In this document: piece by piece, positions 7,557-16,839 of the stretch
How the letters are laid out: each line of letters starts with the position of its first letter
Position numbering within the stretch: the stretch's first letter is position 1
NCBI GenBank assembly: GCA_003278465.1
Contig: QCFC01000016.1
Coordinates: 1 to 35,696 of the forward strand
DNA length: 35,696 nucleotides
Direction: 5' to 3'
From: Prochlorococcus sp. AG-363-B04
GTDB taxonomy: Bacteria; Cyanobacteriota; Cyanobacteriia; PCC-6307; Cyanobiaceae
Notes under the pieces: model-generated
Told to the model about the DNA's origin: nothing
Seen by the model: only the letters and a program-made list of their open reading frames with translations
Databases searched by the model: none
Translations under genes and position numbers: made by a program

Positions 7557-8599
7557 TGAAGTGCCTCAATTAGTTTCATGCTTAAATTTTTGGGGTTGTC
7601 AGAATTCATTATTGCTCCTATGACCGCTATTTTCTTTGCCCCAGATGAGGCGACTTCTTTGATGTTGGACTCATTAATGCCACCAATTGCAAACCAAGGT
7701 AGATTACTTTCTTTTGATGCTTCTCTAACATAACTAAGTCCAACGGGATTTATTTCAGGCTTGGTTGACGTTTTGTTGATTGGACCTACACCAAGATAAT
7801 CGCAACCTTCTTGATGAGCTAGATGAAGTTGTTCTAGACAGTTTGTACTTTTTCCTATAAGTCTCTCTTCACCTAAAATTTTTCTAGCGATATTAGTTGG
7901 AATGTCATTTTGTCCAAGATGAACACCATCAGCATCTACTGCAAGTGCAATATCTAATCTGTCATTGATAATGAAAAGTGATTTATATTCTTTGCATAAG
8001 GATGCAATCTGTCTTGCCTGGGAGATTTTTTCGAGATCACTATACTTTTTACATCGAAACTGAATCATTCCCACACCTCCTTCTAGGGCTAATTTGACTT
8101 TTTGAATCAGATCTTGCTGTGGATGTGTGATCAAACAAATTTTACAAGAGTTAAGTTTTCTATGTCGTCTTGAACTAATAGAAGATTCAAGCAATTTTTT
8201 CTCTATTTCGTAAACTCCATAGCGAATATTTGCAGCTGTAGTGGCCAGTTCGGGATTAGATAACCTTGTGAATTCCTCCAATACTCTTGTTGCTTCTTGA
8301 ATGCGAGCACAGTTTGCAGAGACTATTTCTATAGGTTTTGTGCGTTTCAATTGGGCAGGGTGACTTAGACCAAGGCCTTGATCAGTTGCTGTTGAGCGAG
8401 ATTTTTTGTAGCTTTCAAAATGGTGCGCCCCAAGTTGTTGGCGCCAATTTTTGAGTTGAATAACAATATCTTCTCTGCCTAGGTTAAAACGGCACCAGTC
8501 TTCAACAACTCTTAGACCTTCTTTTGCTCTATCAAGGTTTGCATCTATAAGTTGGGCGACACTAGTATCTACTGATAGGGGCAAAGACATTGATTTCAT
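7553..8599 (-). CDS. thiE: thiamin phosphate synthase with N-terminal extension
   Basis: ThiE couples HMP diphosphate to the thiazole phosphate to give thiamin monophosphate. The 348-residue protein is longer than plain ThiE (about 210). Residues 1-145 are an extra helical domain containing RAKEGLRVVEDWCRF and RIQEATRVLEEFTRL, as in cyanobacterial ThiE proteins; I believe this corresponds to the ThiD2-type domain (PF17792). Residues 150-348 form the TIM barrel with MIQFRCK, INDRLDIALAVDADGVHLGQ, IGKSTN, YLGVGPINKTSTK and WFAIGGI. The first ATG at 8599 was taken; Met4 is an alternative. It overlaps thiS, which follows in the operon, and is divergent from a small membrane peptide gene. Confidence 0.93.
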   Translation of the reverse strand: MKSMSLPLSVDTSVAQLIDANLDRAKEGLRVVEDWCRFNLGREDIVIQLKNWRQQLGAHHFESYKKSRSTATDQGLGLSHPAQLKRTKPIEIVSANCARIQEATRVLEEFTRLSNPELATTAANIRYGVYEIEKKLLESSISSRRHRKLNSCKICLITHPQQDLIQKVKLALEGGVGMIQFRCKKYSDLEKISQARQIASLCKEYKSLFIINDRLDIALAVDADGVHLGQNDIPTNIARKILGEERLIGKSTNCLEQLHLAHQEGCDYLGVGPINKTSTKPEINPVGLSYVREASKESNLPWFAIGGINESNIKEVASSGAKKIAVIGAIMNSDNPKNLSMKLIEALQ

Positions 8600-8634
8600 G
8601 CCAGTCTTGGCACGATGATACGTCTTTCCCTTTA

Positions 8635-8751
8635 ATGCAGAACAATGGTTCAGATAGCCCTATGAATGTAGTGATTTGGGGAGTTCTTCTATTAGGAGGA
8701 ATAGGTTTTTTTATAGTTTGGGGGTTGGCAAATGCTTATCCACCAATCTGA
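8635..8751 (+). CDS. 38-residue single-pass membrane peptide
   Basis: A short forward frame starts at ATG 8635 (an internal ATG at 8662 gives 29 residues). The product begins with a polar MQNNGSDSPMN, continues as one hydrophobic helix (VVIWGVLLLGGIGFFIVWG) and ends LANAYPPI. The length and topology resemble the tiny single-helix subunits of cyanobacterial photosynthetic complexes, but the sequence does not match any subunit I can name (PetL, PetM, PetN, PsaI, PsaM, PsbM, PsbN, PsbX, PsbY or Ycf12). It fills the space between thiE (divergent) and ribF (convergent). The clean membrane pattern supports a real gene. Confidence 0.65.
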   Translation: MQNNGSDSPMNVVIWGVLLLGGIGFFIVWGLANAYPPI

Positions 8752-8761
8752 GTTTTTTGTT

Positions 8762-9712
8762 TCAATAATCTCTAAGCAATGATCGGGCTTGTTCTGCATC
8801 TTGTCCAATTTGAGAGCTAAGGGCGTTCAGATCTTTGAAACGTTCTTGGACTCTGAGCCTTTGAAAGGGTTCGATAATTACCTTTGATTTTGTCAGGTCT
8901 ATTTCTTGATCAAGAATGTGTACTTCTACAGCTGAAGGGGCAGTTGGATCTACTGTTGGCTGAGGCCCAAGGTTCATAACAGCTTTCTGAGGCTCTGGAT
9001 TGCTATTTATCCAAGCCCAGGCGGCGTAAACACCAAGTCCAGGTAGGAATTTTCTTCCATCGACTTGGAGATTTGCTGTTGGCCAACCCATTGTTCTTCC
9101 TAGTCCACGACCTTGAACAACCTGTCCTTGAAATTTATATGGACGTCCCATTAGCTTTTTGGCAAGCTTCAAATCGCCTTCGCTAAGGGCTGTTCTTATG
9201 CGACTACTGCTCATCCTTCCTTCTGTATCTTTAAGAATGGGCAGTATCAAGATTTCTATACCTGCTTTGGATGCATATTTTTTTAAAGTTTCAGTGTTTC
9301 CTTTTCTTTGATGACCAAATCTGAAGTTTGCGCCAACTGCAATTAGGCGGGCTTTAAGAGTTTGGATAAGTATTGTCTCTATAAAATCTTCTGCTTTTAG
9401 TGCTGCAAGGGATCTGTCGAAGGGTACTAGTACTAATTGTTCTACTCCTATCGGAGCTAGTAGTTCAGCCTTCTCAAAAGGTAAATCAAGTCTTAATCGA
9501 GGCTCGGCATAAAGTATTTCTCTTGGATGTGGCCAAAAGCTAACCACAGTTGGTATTCCAGGAGGATTCTTTGTTACTTCATTAATAACTGTCCGATGAC
9601 CAGCATGAAGCCCATCGAAGCTGCCTAGAGCAAGTGCTGTAGGAGTACGTGCTTGATGTGGGGAACAGAGAGGAATCAAGGTAGCCGTGCAAATTGCGCG
9701 TTTAGATGGCAA
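8762..9712 (-). CDS. ribF: bifunctional riboflavin kinase / FAD synthetase
   Basis: RibF phosphorylates riboflavin to FMN and adenylates FMN to FAD. The N-terminal nucleotidyltransferase domain has ALGSFDGLHAGHR (28-40) with the HxGH-type motif. The C-terminal riboflavin kinase domain starts near residue 190 with GRPYKFQGQVVQGRGLGR and MGWPTANL. At 316 residues the length is normal. The ATG at 9712 leaves a longer N-terminus than needed; a TTG at residue 12 (LIPLCSP) could be the true start. The gene is divergent from the DUF3611 gene, with only 27 bp between the annotated starts. Confidence 0.95.
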   Translation of the reverse strand: MPSKRAICTATLIPLCSPHQARTPTALALGSFDGLHAGHRTVINEVTKNPPGIPTVVSFWPHPREILYAEPRLRLDLPFEKAELLAPIGVEQLVLVPFDRSLAALKAEDFIETILIQTLKARLIAVGANFRFGHQRKGNTETLKKYASKAGIEILILPILKDTEGRMSSSRIRTALSEGDLKLAKKLMGRPYKFQGQVVQGRGLGRTMGWPTANLQVDGRKFLPGLGVYAAWAWINSNPEPQKAVMNLGPQPTVDPTAPSAVEVHILDQEIDLTKSKVIIEPFQRLRVQERFKDLNALSSQIGQDAEQARSLLRDY

Positions 9713-9739
9713 GTTTGGACGAGCATTGCTCTTTTTTGA

Positions 9740-10303
9740 ATGGCTGACCGCCTTGACTTTCAGCTTCTTTCACTTGGCCTTCGTCGTATGGGCTGGGTTC
9801 GGTTTTGGGTTCAGACAACACTTGGAATAGTGGTGGTTGGGGTACTTCTTTTTAACAATGTTGGTAGCAGCTTGGCCCGGAATTCAGAAAGAGCATTGGG
9901 ATTGGGACCAGGCTTATCACTGACCACACTGGCATTCTTCCTTTTGCTTTATAGCCTTTGGCAAGGTTGGTTGATTGTGCGCACTGGGCGGGCCTTAAAT
10001 AGCCCGGCAAGGCCTAGTCGAGGTGAAACTAGTCGATTACTTAAAAGAGGCGTAATAGTTGATTTATTTGGGTTGGTTTTTGCCTCTGTTGGGTACCAGT
10101 CTTTAGCAGGAGCTCTTTTTGTGCAGGCATCTATGCAAGCACCAGGGATCTCAATTGGAGCAGGAATCGCAGCAATGGAGAATTATCCCATTACGTCCTT
10201 AGAGATGCTCTCTGTTTTAAGTAATACGCAGGTTCTTTTTGCACATTTGATAGGACTTGTTTTTTCACTTTGGCTTTTGCAAAGGATTCATAGAAATGGT
10301 TGA
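9740..10303 (+). CDS. DUF3611 (Tic21/PIC1-like) membrane protein
   Basis: The 187-residue protein has four predicted membrane helices near residues 19-40, 63-82, 105-130 and 160-182. Features typical of DUF3611 (PF12263) include FWVQTTLGIVV at the N-terminus, the loop SRGETSRLLKRGVIVDL and LVFASVGYQSLAG. The chloroplast relatives (Tic21/PIC1) have been linked to protein import or iron transport at the envelope; the bacterial role is unsettled. It is divergent from ribF and converges with surE, their stops lying 6 bp apart. Confidence 0.85.
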   Translation: MADRLDFQLLSLGLRRMGWVRFWVQTTLGIVVVGVLLFNNVGSSLARNSERALGLGPGLSLTTLAFFLLLYSLWQGWLIVRTGRALNSPARPSRGETSRLLKRGVIVDLFGLVFASVGYQSLAGALFVQASMQAPGISIGAGIAAMENYPITSLEMLSVLSNTQVLFAHLIGLVFSLWLLQRIHRNG

Positions 10304-10309
10304 TAAATA

Positions 10310-11098
10310 TCAACTTATCCTAGGTAGTATTGAAGTTTTTCCTCTCCAAAATAAATCTGGTTGTATTGGAGTTATTGAAGGCGATTTTCTTTCTATCTGA
10401 GCTACGTCACTCGGCCAATCAGATGGACCATCTCCAGCTGATTCTAGATCTTTTACAGCTTCACCAGCTAGCCAGAAATAATTATTTCCCCTAGGGTCAA
10501 TACGTTTGCTAAATTGCTCTTCATAATGTCTTATTGATAGACGAGTCCAGTTAATTGGCCCCATTTTGTTTTTTGGACATGGAGGAATATTTAAATTGAG
10601 AAGTAATTTTTCAGGCCATTTATTTGATAGTGACTTTTCAGCAATCTCCATTGCAATTTGTGAGGCAGATTCGAATTCTTTCCAATGAAAACTGGCTACA
10701 CTTACAGCCATTGCTGGGAGCCCTTCAAGAGTTGCTTCCATTGCTGCGGCTACTGTTCCAGAACAAAAAACATCTGTGCCTAGGTTTGGACCATGATTAA
10801 CTCCTGATAAAACCAAATGAGGTCTTTCAGGAAGTAATTCAAATAATGCCAATTTTATACAGTCAGCTGGCGTTCCATTGCATCCCCAAGCATTAACTCC
10901 TGGGACAAATAATTCGTCAGCCCGCTCTGCTCTTATTGGACTATGAAGGGTTAGTCCATGTCCTGTGGCGGATCGTTCTTGATCGGGACATACAACAGTG
11001 ACACTGTGCCCTCTGCTAATTGCAGTAGCGGCTAGTGTACGGATGCCTTCAGCGAAAACTCCGTCATCGTTGCTTATGAGAATTCGCAGGGATTTCAT
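10310..11098 (-). CDS. surE: 5'/3'-nucleotidase SurE
   Basis: SurE is a divalent-metal nucleoside monophosphate phosphatase connected with stationary-phase survival. The 262-residue protein opens with the metal site [14 protein letters not shown] (6-19). It also has [29 protein letters not shown] and [23 protein letters not shown], which are the diagnostic family blocks. The length is normal. The ATG start at 11098 is required to keep the beginning of the first strand. It lies divergent from pheS with 72 bp between the starts, a usual pair order in marine picocyanobacteria (recollection). Confidence 0.96.
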   Translation of the reverse strand: MKSLRILISNDDGVFAEGIRTLAATAISRGHSVTVVCPDQERSATGHGLTLHSPIRAERADELFVPGVNAWGCNGTPADCIKLALFELLPERPHLVLSGVNHGPNLGTDVFCSGTVAAAMEATLEGLPAMAVSVASFHWKEFESASQIAMEIAEKSLSNKWPEKLLLNLNIPPCPKNKMGPINWTRLSIRHYEEQFSKRIDPRGNNYFWLAGEAVKDLESAGDGPSDWPSDVAQIERKSPSITPIQPDLFWRGKTSILPRIS

Positions 11099-11170
11099 TG
11101 CCTTGAGAAGCTCTTTTGGGAAGTTATGTAGTGATGGATGATTAAAGTTTGATTCTTAACCTCTCTCACC

Positions 11171-12178
11171 GTGAGCATAACTATTTCACTTGATCAGCTC
11201 ACCTTCCAGCTTGAGGCGCTGGAGAAAGAAGCTGCTAAAGAAATCGCTGCTGCTGTTGATGCAGATGCTCTTGAAAAATTGCGGGTAGGTTTGCTTGGCA
11301 AAAAAGGCCGATTGTCTGGGGTCCTTGGAGCCATGGGAAAACTTCCTGGCAAAGACCGACCAATTGTTGGTCAACGTGCCAATTTGCTTAAGAACCAATT
11401 GCAGGAGTTGTTATCTGAGCGATTGAATAATTTGAAAGTTATAGAGTTGAATGAAAGAATTGAGAGAGAGAAGCTTGATGTTACAGCTCATTCAAGCGGT
11501 ATCCCATTGGGACGTCGTCACCCATTAATTACTACTACTGAAAATATTGTTGACCTTTTTCTTGGGTTGGGATATCAGCTATCAGAAGGACCAGAAATCG
11601 AAACAGACCATTACAACTTTGCAGCCTTAAATATTCCAGAGGATCATCCTGCAAGAGATATGCAAGACACTTTCTATCTTGATGGTAATCAACTTCTTCG
11701 CACTCATACATCACCTGTTCAAATACGTTATTTAGAAGAGAATTCTCCTCCAGTGAGAATAGTTGCACCTGGGAGGGTTTATCGGAGAGATGCGGTTGAT
11801 GCAACGCATTCTCCTGTATTTCATCAGGTAGAGGTTTTGGCAATCGATGAAGGACTTGATTTTAGTCATCTGAGAGGAACAGTAATGGGATTCCTTAAAG
11901 CTTTTTTTGGAGATTTACCTGTCCGTTTTAGAGCTAGTTATTTTCCTTTTACAGAACCATCCGCAGAGGTCGATGTTCAGTGGCGAGGGAGATGGCTTGA
12001 AGTTATGGGTTGTGGAATGGTTGATCCAGCTGTTTTAGAAGGATTAGGCCTTGATCCAGATCGTTGGACTGGGTTTGCTGCTGGACTTGGTGTTGAACGT
12101 TTTTCTATGGTCCGTCATGAAATAGATGATATAAGAAGGCTATATACAAGTGATTTTCGCTTTCTAGACCAATTTTGA
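11171..12178 (+). CDS. pheS: phenylalanyl-tRNA synthetase alpha subunit
   Basis: PheS forms the catalytic core of the alpha2-beta2 enzyme that charges tRNA-Phe. The 335-residue protein has the N-terminal coiled coil (about 1-90) and then class II synthetase blocks. These include [30 protein letters not shown] (motif 2 region), [19 protein letters not shown] and the C-terminal motif 3 [15 protein letters not shown]. The start is GTG at 11171. No pheT lies next to it, as is usual in cyanobacteria, where the two subunit genes are apart. Confidence 0.97.
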   Translation: MSITISLDQLTFQLEALEKEAAKEIAAAVDADALEKLRVGLLGKKGRLSGVLGAMGKLPGKDRPIVGQRANLLKNQLQELLSERLNNLKVIELNERIEREKLDVTAHSSGIPLGRRHPLITTTENIVDLFLGLGYQLSEGPEIETDHYNFAALNIPEDHPARDMQDTFYLDGNQLLRTHTSPVQIRYLEENSPPVRIVAPGRVYRRDAVDATHSPVFHQVEVLAIDEGLDFSHLRGTVMGFLKAFFGDLPVRFRASYFPFTEPSAEVDVQWRGRWLEVMGCGMVDPAVLEGLGLDPDRWTGFAAGLGVERFSMVRHEIDDIRRLYTSDFRFLDQF

Positions 12179-12267
12179 ATCCTCTTCATCAGAAATTAGG
12201 TTTTATAGCTTGATACAAAAAGGAAATATTTGTCTTTAAAATAATTATGTCCTTTGTATAGCGATCG

Positions 12268-13176
12268 GTGCCCACTGTTGGACTGATCGTCAATGATGGC
12301 AAAGAGCAAGCGGTAGAAACTGCTTGCAAAGTTCAGACACGGCTTGAACAAGTCGGATATCAAGTTGTGCGTGCAAATAGTTCAGGTGGAATGGTTGGTT
12401 TTGCCAACCCAGATCAACACATGCGCATGCTTGGTTATAACGCATGTGTTCCAGAAGGCTTTGATGCCTCAATGGCACTGGCCTTTGTCTTGGGTGGTGA
12501 TGGAACTGTCTTGTCGGCTGCTAGGCAGACAGCACCTATACAGGTACCGATTTTAACTATTAATACTGGCCATCTTGGTTTTCTGGCGGAAGCTTATTTA
12601 GCTGACCTTGAAAGAGTTATTGATCAGGTCTTGTCAAATCAATGGTCAATTGAGCAACGCTCAACTTTAGTTGTTACTGTTTTGCGTGGTGAGCAAAGAC
12701 GATGGGAGGTGCTTTCCCTTAATGAAATGGCTCTTCATCGTGAGCCATTGACGAGTATGTGTCACTTTGAAATTGCTATAGGCCGTCATGCGCCTGTCGA
12801 CATTTCTGCTGATGGTCTTATTTTGTCTACTCCTACAGGCTCGACGGCTTATGCGCTTAGTGCTGGAGGCCCTGTAATCACTCCTGATTGTCCAGTTCTT
12901 CAATTAACCCCTATTGCGCCTCATTCCTTAGCTTCTAGAGCATTAGTTTTCAGTGATCATGAGCCAGTAACTATTTTCCCTGCTACTCCTGAAAGATTGA
13001 TGATGGTAGTTGATGGAAGTGCTGGTTGTTATGTTTGGCCTGAAGACAGAGTTCTAATACGTCGAAGTAGTCATCCGGTGAGATTTGTTCGTTTAGCTGA
13101 CCATGAGTTTTTTCAAGTTCTCAGAAATAAGCTTGGATGGGGATTGCCCCATGTTGCGAAGCCAGATAAACAATGA
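12268..13176 (+). CDS. nadK: NAD kinase
   Basis: NadK phosphorylates NAD to NADP, needed to accept photosynthetic electrons. The 302-residue protein has the family motifs [12 protein letters not shown] (75-86, with GGDG as the phosphate site), [18 protein letters not shown] (the NE/D motif) and [23 protein letters not shown]. It starts with GTG at 12268, shortly after a GCGATCG stretch. It is on the same strand as pheS, 89 bp downstream. Cyanobacteria often carry two NAD kinases; only this one is in the window. Confidence 0.96.
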   Translation: MPTVGLIVNDGKEQAVETACKVQTRLEQVGYQVVRANSSGGMVGFANPDQHMRMLGYNACVPEGFDASMALAFVLGGDGTVLSAARQTAPIQVPILTINTGHLGFLAEAYLADLERVIDQVLSNQWSIEQRSTLVVTVLRGEQRRWEVLSLNEMALHREPLTSMCHFEIAIGRHAPVDISADGLILSTPTGSTAYALSAGGPVITPDCPVLQLTPIAPHSLASRALVFSDHEPVTIFPATPERLMMVVDGSAGCYVWPEDRVLIRRSSHPVRFVRLADHEFFQVLRNKLGWGLPHVAKPDKQ

Positions 13177-13230
13177 TTTTTATAATGAATAAGATACGGA
13201 TTTTGTAGAAGATAAATGAGATGAATGGTT

Positions 13231-14523
13231 TTACTTTAGAACACCTTTAATTATAAAAACAGGATTCATTGGTGATAAGCGAGTTCCTCTTAATAGAGGC
13301 ATCCCCCTCCAATTCTGATGTTGATTAATACTTATTTCACATCCAGTGAATTCTAAGATAGATTTTATTTCTCCGACCGACTCTAATGTAACCAAAGGTA
13401 CAACAATGACCCCACCTGTATGAAGTTTGGTAAGTATTATTTTTAGTATTTCCTCTCTTTGGCTTCCTCCACCTCCAAGTATGACTCTATTTGGCTTGGC
13501 TAATTCTATAGGAATTTGATTGCTATGTAGTAAGCCTAAGGCTTCTGATTCAAAAATAGCTGCAGGTCTTACTCCTAATTGCTTGGCATTCGTTTCGATA
13601 ATTTTCTTAGAACCAAAATGCTTTTCTACAGATATTAATTTAAGTTTTGGTCGTATACGTATTGCTTCAAGTCCCACGCTACCAACTCCTGCACCTATGT
13701 CCCATAGGACTCCCTGTTCAGGTAATTCAAGATCGGATAAGAGTTGAACTCTTATTTCTCTTTTAGTCATAAGACCTGGAAAATCCGTATGTTGTATAAA
13801 TAGGCCATCTTCAATACCAAATACAGGTAATTCTCTTGATGGTTTTGGAGAAGGTTTTTTTTCTATAAGGACTACTAGATGTAAAGGGTTAATATCTTTG
13901 GGGATAGCTTCTTTGGATGTAATTAGTTTTATTCGCTCTTTAGGATGACCAAGTCTTTCGAATATCCAGAATTCATAGCTTTTTTCTAATCCTAAGGCTT
14001 TTAAAACTTTTCTTATCTCTTCTGTGGTTCCATTTTCGGGATCTGTAAGTATTGCTATCGCTTTAGGTCTTTTCTTGAGTTTATCTGCGAGAAGTTCTGG
14101 ATTTCTTCCATGTATGCTTATCCAATTCGCTTCTTGCCAAGGTTTTCCTATACGTGCGAAGGCTAGTTGAAGGGATGTTGGAGAAGGATAAAATCTGAGT
14201 TGTTTAAAAGGAAATTCTTCTAAAAGACGCCTTCCTATGCCGAACCATAGAGGATCTCCACTTGCTAGAACAACAACATCTCCATTCTGTTTTTTAAGCC
14301 ATTGAATAAACAAATCAAGTTTGTTTGACTCGAAGAGTGGAGGTAGCTCTGCTTTGTTGTTTTTTTTTCTTATCCAATTAGGAATCTCGTTTAATAATCG
14401 ATTAGGAGCTGCTATCGCCGTTGCGTCGAGAATTAAATTCTGCAGATGATGCTGTAGGTTCTCTGGACCTGCAGCATCAGTTCCAATTACGTGTATAAGC
14501 TTTGATGTTGTGAGGTCCTTCAT
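13231..14523 (-). CDS. cobL: precorrin-6Y C5,15-methyltransferase (CbiE-CbiT fusion)
   Basis: CobL methylates the corrin ring at C5 and C15 and decarboxylates the acetate side chain in B12 synthesis. The 430-residue protein is a fusion. The N-terminal CbiE-like methyltransferase (1-225) carries the block VVLASGDPLWFGIGR (84-98). The C-terminal CbiT-like domain (about 245-430) carries the SAM site LWDIGAGVGSVGLEAIR (273-289). The length is typical for CobL/CbiET. It converges with nadK, leaving 54 bp between stops, and is divergent from the small gene at 14609. Corrinoid synthesis is also represented by cobQ at 32560. Confidence 0.93.
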   Translation of the reverse strand: MKDLTTSKLIHVIGTDAAGPENLQHHLQNLILDATAIAAPNRLLNEIPNWIRKKNNKAELPPLFESNKLDLFIQWLKKQNGDVVVLASGDPLWFGIGRRLLEEFPFKQLRFYPSPTSLQLAFARIGKPWQEANWISIHGRNPELLADKLKKRPKAIAILTDPENGTTEEIRKVLKALGLEKSYEFWIFERLGHPKERIKLITSKEAIPKDINPLHLVVLIEKKPSPKPSRELPVFGIEDGLFIQHTDFPGLMTKREIRVQLLSDLELPEQGVLWDIGAGVGSVGLEAIRIRPKLKLISVEKHFGSKKIIETNAKQLGVRPAAIFESEALGLLHSNQIPIELAKPNRVILGGGGSQREEILKIILTKLHTGGVIVVPLVTLESVGEIKSILEFTGCEISINQHQNWRGMPLLRGTRLSPMNPVFIIKGVLK

Positions 14524-14608
14524 TCGAAAATAAACAGATTAAAATTTAATAAGTAATACTTAGAGCTACTGTGCAATTGTATGGAGCATAAGTTTCAACT
14601 TTGTATTA

Positions 14609-14878
14609 GTGGAACAGCAAAACAATCAATCGGCTCAACAGTTAGACCGTCGTGAGCGTTTGCATGAACTTGTGATTGCCTTGATTAGTCAACGAGAGCT
14701 TGATCTTATGGATGTTCAAGCTCCTAGCATGGACTGCAGTGCTGCTTCGACTTCTCTTGAAAATCCTGCCAGATGGCTAGATCGCAATAAACGAGTGCTT
14801 AAGTCTTATCAAGCTCTCGTCCGATCTGCTGTCACACTAGATGCTCTCTTGGATGCTGAACTGCAATCCTCAAGTTAG
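14609..14878 (+). CDS. small conserved hypothetical protein
   Basis: An 89-residue soluble protein starts with GTG at 14609. It has a glutamine-rich N-terminus, then a charged helix RRERLHELVIALISQRELDL, a short serine-rich linker and a second helical part RWLDRNKRVLKSYQALVRSA. It has no cysteine motif or membrane helix. Real-gene character is supported by clean codon use and by tight spacing to the next gene (54 bp) on the same strand, leading into ribD. I do not recognise the family; proteins like this are usually restricted to picocyanobacteria. Confidence 0.7.
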   Translation: MEQQNNQSAQQLDRRERLHELVIALISQRELDLMDVQAPSMDCSAASTSLENPARWLDRNKRVLKSYQALVRSAVTLDALLDAELQSSS

Positions 14879-14932
14879 AGAGATCAGCTCTGTTACTTTT
14901 CTGAATAAGTGATTTAAACACTTTTAAATCTG

Positions 14933-15478
14933 ATGAAATTTGTTGAGGTTCTAAGGGTTGGCTTGATTCATTTCTTTGAGGGTTGGAAGAAGAGTCTTTT
15001 GTGGGTTATCTCAGTCGTTTTTGTTCTTTTTATAATTCCACCATCAGTTCAGGGGCAGATCATAGAGTCAGAAGTCCCTGATGGATCAAAATGGGTTAGA
15101 AGTTTAGAGACTCTTAGAGACCTTAATTACGAAAGTTGGCAAGTAGTGGCATATTCCAATATTGAAGACTCATCCAAAGTGATTTTGCGAATAGTTGGCT
15201 TTCCTGGGCGGGTTCGTTTAGATCATCCGACAGATCTTCAAGTTTGCTCTGGCCGTAGGCATTGGACCCTAGCGGATAGGACTCTTTTAAACCCTCAACT
15301 GGCTACTGATAAACGTCAAGCTGCAGCGGAATTTGATATGTCTCCATTGGTTTCGGATCTTGTTAATAATCGGCCACTCCGATTGGAGTTAAAAGGTGTT
15401 TTTACAGAATTACCTGTGCCGCCTTATCTTGTCGCTGAATGGCGTTCACTAGTACAACCTTCAAGTGCACTTAGATGA
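14933..15478 (+). CDS. DUF3122-like exported or membrane-anchored protein
   Basis: The 181-residue protein has an N-terminal hydrophobic segment (about 22-42, LLWVISVVFVLFIIPP) ending near VQGQ, consistent with a signal peptide or lumen/periplasm anchor. The rest includes SLETLRDLNYESWQVVAYS, GFPGRVRLDHPTDL and a C-terminal PPYLVAEWRSL, a pattern I associate with the cyanobacterial DUF3122 family (PF11320). Its function is unknown. The stop overlaps the ribD start by 4 bp (ATGA at 15475-15478), indicating co-translation. Confidence 0.75.
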   Translation: MKFVEVLRVGLIHFFEGWKKSLLWVISVVFVLFIIPPSVQGQIIESEVPDGSKWVRSLETLRDLNYESWQVVAYSNIEDSSKVILRIVGFPGRVRLDHPTDLQVCSGRRHWTLADRTLLNPQLATDKRQAAAEFDMSPLVSDLVNNRPLRLELKGVFTELPVPPYLVAEWRSLVQPSSALR

Positions 15479-16569
15479 CCCTGAGCGATAGTTCTCATGC
15501 TGCTTGGGTTCCTTGGATGTACCGCGCATTAGAACTTGCATCTCTTGCAGAAGGTAGGACAAGCCCTAATCCTCTTGTTGGAGCAATTGTACTTAACTCC
15601 AATGGGGATCTAATTGGTGAGGGATTTCATTCAAGATCAGGGACACCTCATGCTGAGGTGAAAGCATTGAATCAGGCTGGAAAAGCTGCAGAAGGCGGAA
15701 CTTTGGTGGTTAGCTTGGAACCTTGTTGTCATCAAGGATTGACACCTCCTTGTACTGAAGCTGTCTTAGCTGCAGGAGTCGCCAAGGTTGTCATTGCATT
15801 AAAGGATCCCGATCCACGTGTGCAAGGCAAAGGAATAGATCGACTTCGGGGGGCGGGCTTGGAAGTCTTAACTGGCGTTTTAGAAGATGAGGCGGCTTTT
15901 CAAAATAGGGTGTTTATTCATAGGGTTAGCACTGGAAGACCTTGGGGAATCCTTAAATGGGCTATGAGCCTTGATGGGCGCACTTCACTACCTAATGGTT
16001 TAAGTAAGTGGATTAGTTGTGGAGAGGCCAGACAATGGGTTCATTCATTACGTTCTTATTGTGATGCTGTGATTGTTGGTGGGGGGACACTTCGCAAAGA
16101 TAATCCTTTGCTAACCAGTCGAGGGCAGCGGGAGCCAGAACCCTTTCGGGTTGTTATGAGTCAAAGCTTGGATTTACCCCAAAAGGCAAATCTTTGGGAT
16201 ACAAGATTTGGAAAGACTTTTATTGCTCATGGACCTTTAGGAATTGGGGAGGAACTTCCTGGTATGCCAGAAGGGCCAGAATTTTTGGCTCTCCGACAAT
16301 GTGAACCAATTGATTTGTTGAAAGAACTAGCAAAAAAAGGATGCAATACAGTCCTATGGGAATGTGGTCCAAAATTGGCTGCTGAGGCTATTAAACAAGG
16401 ATGTGTCCAGGAACTAGACATTGTTGTGGCTCCAAAGTTGTTGGGTGGGTTACCAACTGGTAATGCTTTGGATGATTTAGGATTGACTTCTGTTGAAGAG
16501 GCACTCTTAATCAAGAATATTTCTATAAATGAGCTTGGCCAGGATTTACTATTAAAAGCTTTTCTATAG
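15475..16569 (+). CDS. ribD: riboflavin-specific deaminase/reductase
   Basis: RibD deaminates the pyrimidine made from GTP and reduces its ribosyl side chain, early steps of riboflavin synthesis. The N-terminal deaminase carries the zinc site HAE (59-61) and PCCHQGLTPPC (83-93). The reductase domain follows from about residue 150 with WGILKWAMSLDGRTS and DAVIVGGGTLRKDNPLLTSR. At 364 residues the length is standard. Its ATG overlaps the DUF3122-like gene. The pathway's later enzyme RibF is encoded at 8762. Confidence 0.96.
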   Translation: MTLSDSSHAAWVPWMYRALELASLAEGRTSPNPLVGAIVLNSNGDLIGEGFHSRSGTPHAEVKALNQAGKAAEGGTLVVSLEPCCHQGLTPPCTEAVLAAGVAKVVIALKDPDPRVQGKGIDRLRGAGLEVLTGVLEDEAAFQNRVFIHRVSTGRPWGILKWAMSLDGRTSLPNGLSKWISCGEARQWVHSLRSYCDAVIVGGGTLRKDNPLLTSRGQREPEPFRVVMSQSLDLPQKANLWDTRFGKTFIAHGPLGIGEELPGMPEGPEFLALRQCEPIDLLKELAKKGCNTVLWECGPKLAAEAIKQGCVQELDIVVAPKLLGGLPTGNALDDLGLTSVEEALLIKNISINELGQDLLLKAFL

Positions 16570-16659
16570 TGATCATAAAGGTTCCTAAGGGATTGAGTTT
16601 AAATTATAGGATGATATGTCTGGAGAAAGATTAGTTGATTGTGCATCATTGCGTGTTTA

Positions 16660-16686
16660 CTCTGTAAAGTCTTTTTTTTTACAGAG
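16660..16686. other. perfect 9-bp inverted repeat downstream of ribD
   Basis: CTCTGTAAA (16660-16668) and TTTACAGAG (16678-16686) form a perfect 9-bp stem with a 9-base loop rich in T. It lies 91 bp after ribD and is followed by CGTTAATAAATG rather than a T-run, so it is not a classical terminator, but ribD transcription may end here. Confidence 0.5.
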
Positions 16687-16799
16687 CGTTAATAAATGTT
16701 TTTCGTAAAATTAAAGCAAAAAGAGATTTAAGCGTTACCTTAGGATTCTTTCCGGTATCGACGTTCGGTTCTTACGCAAGTAATGACTAACGCTTTTTA
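16685..16799 (+). promoter_or_regulatory. structured ftsH leader with competing AGCGTTA/TAACGCT pairing and a U-tract
   Basis: Two copies of AGCGTTA (16685-16691 and 16731-16737) precede one perfect complement TAACGCT (16788-16794). The complement runs straight into five T residues (16794-16798). Pairing of the complement with the nearer copy gives a terminator-like hairpin about 40 bp before the ftsH start; pairing with the farther copy would be mutually exclusive. The first copy overlaps the 3' arm of the inverted repeat at 16660-16686. This could be an attenuator, or the end of a small RNA upstream of ftsH. Structure is inferred by eye only. Confidence 0.35.
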
Positions 16800-16839
16800 A
16801 TTAACCGGCCTAGCGTATTACTCACTGATTTTCTTAGCC

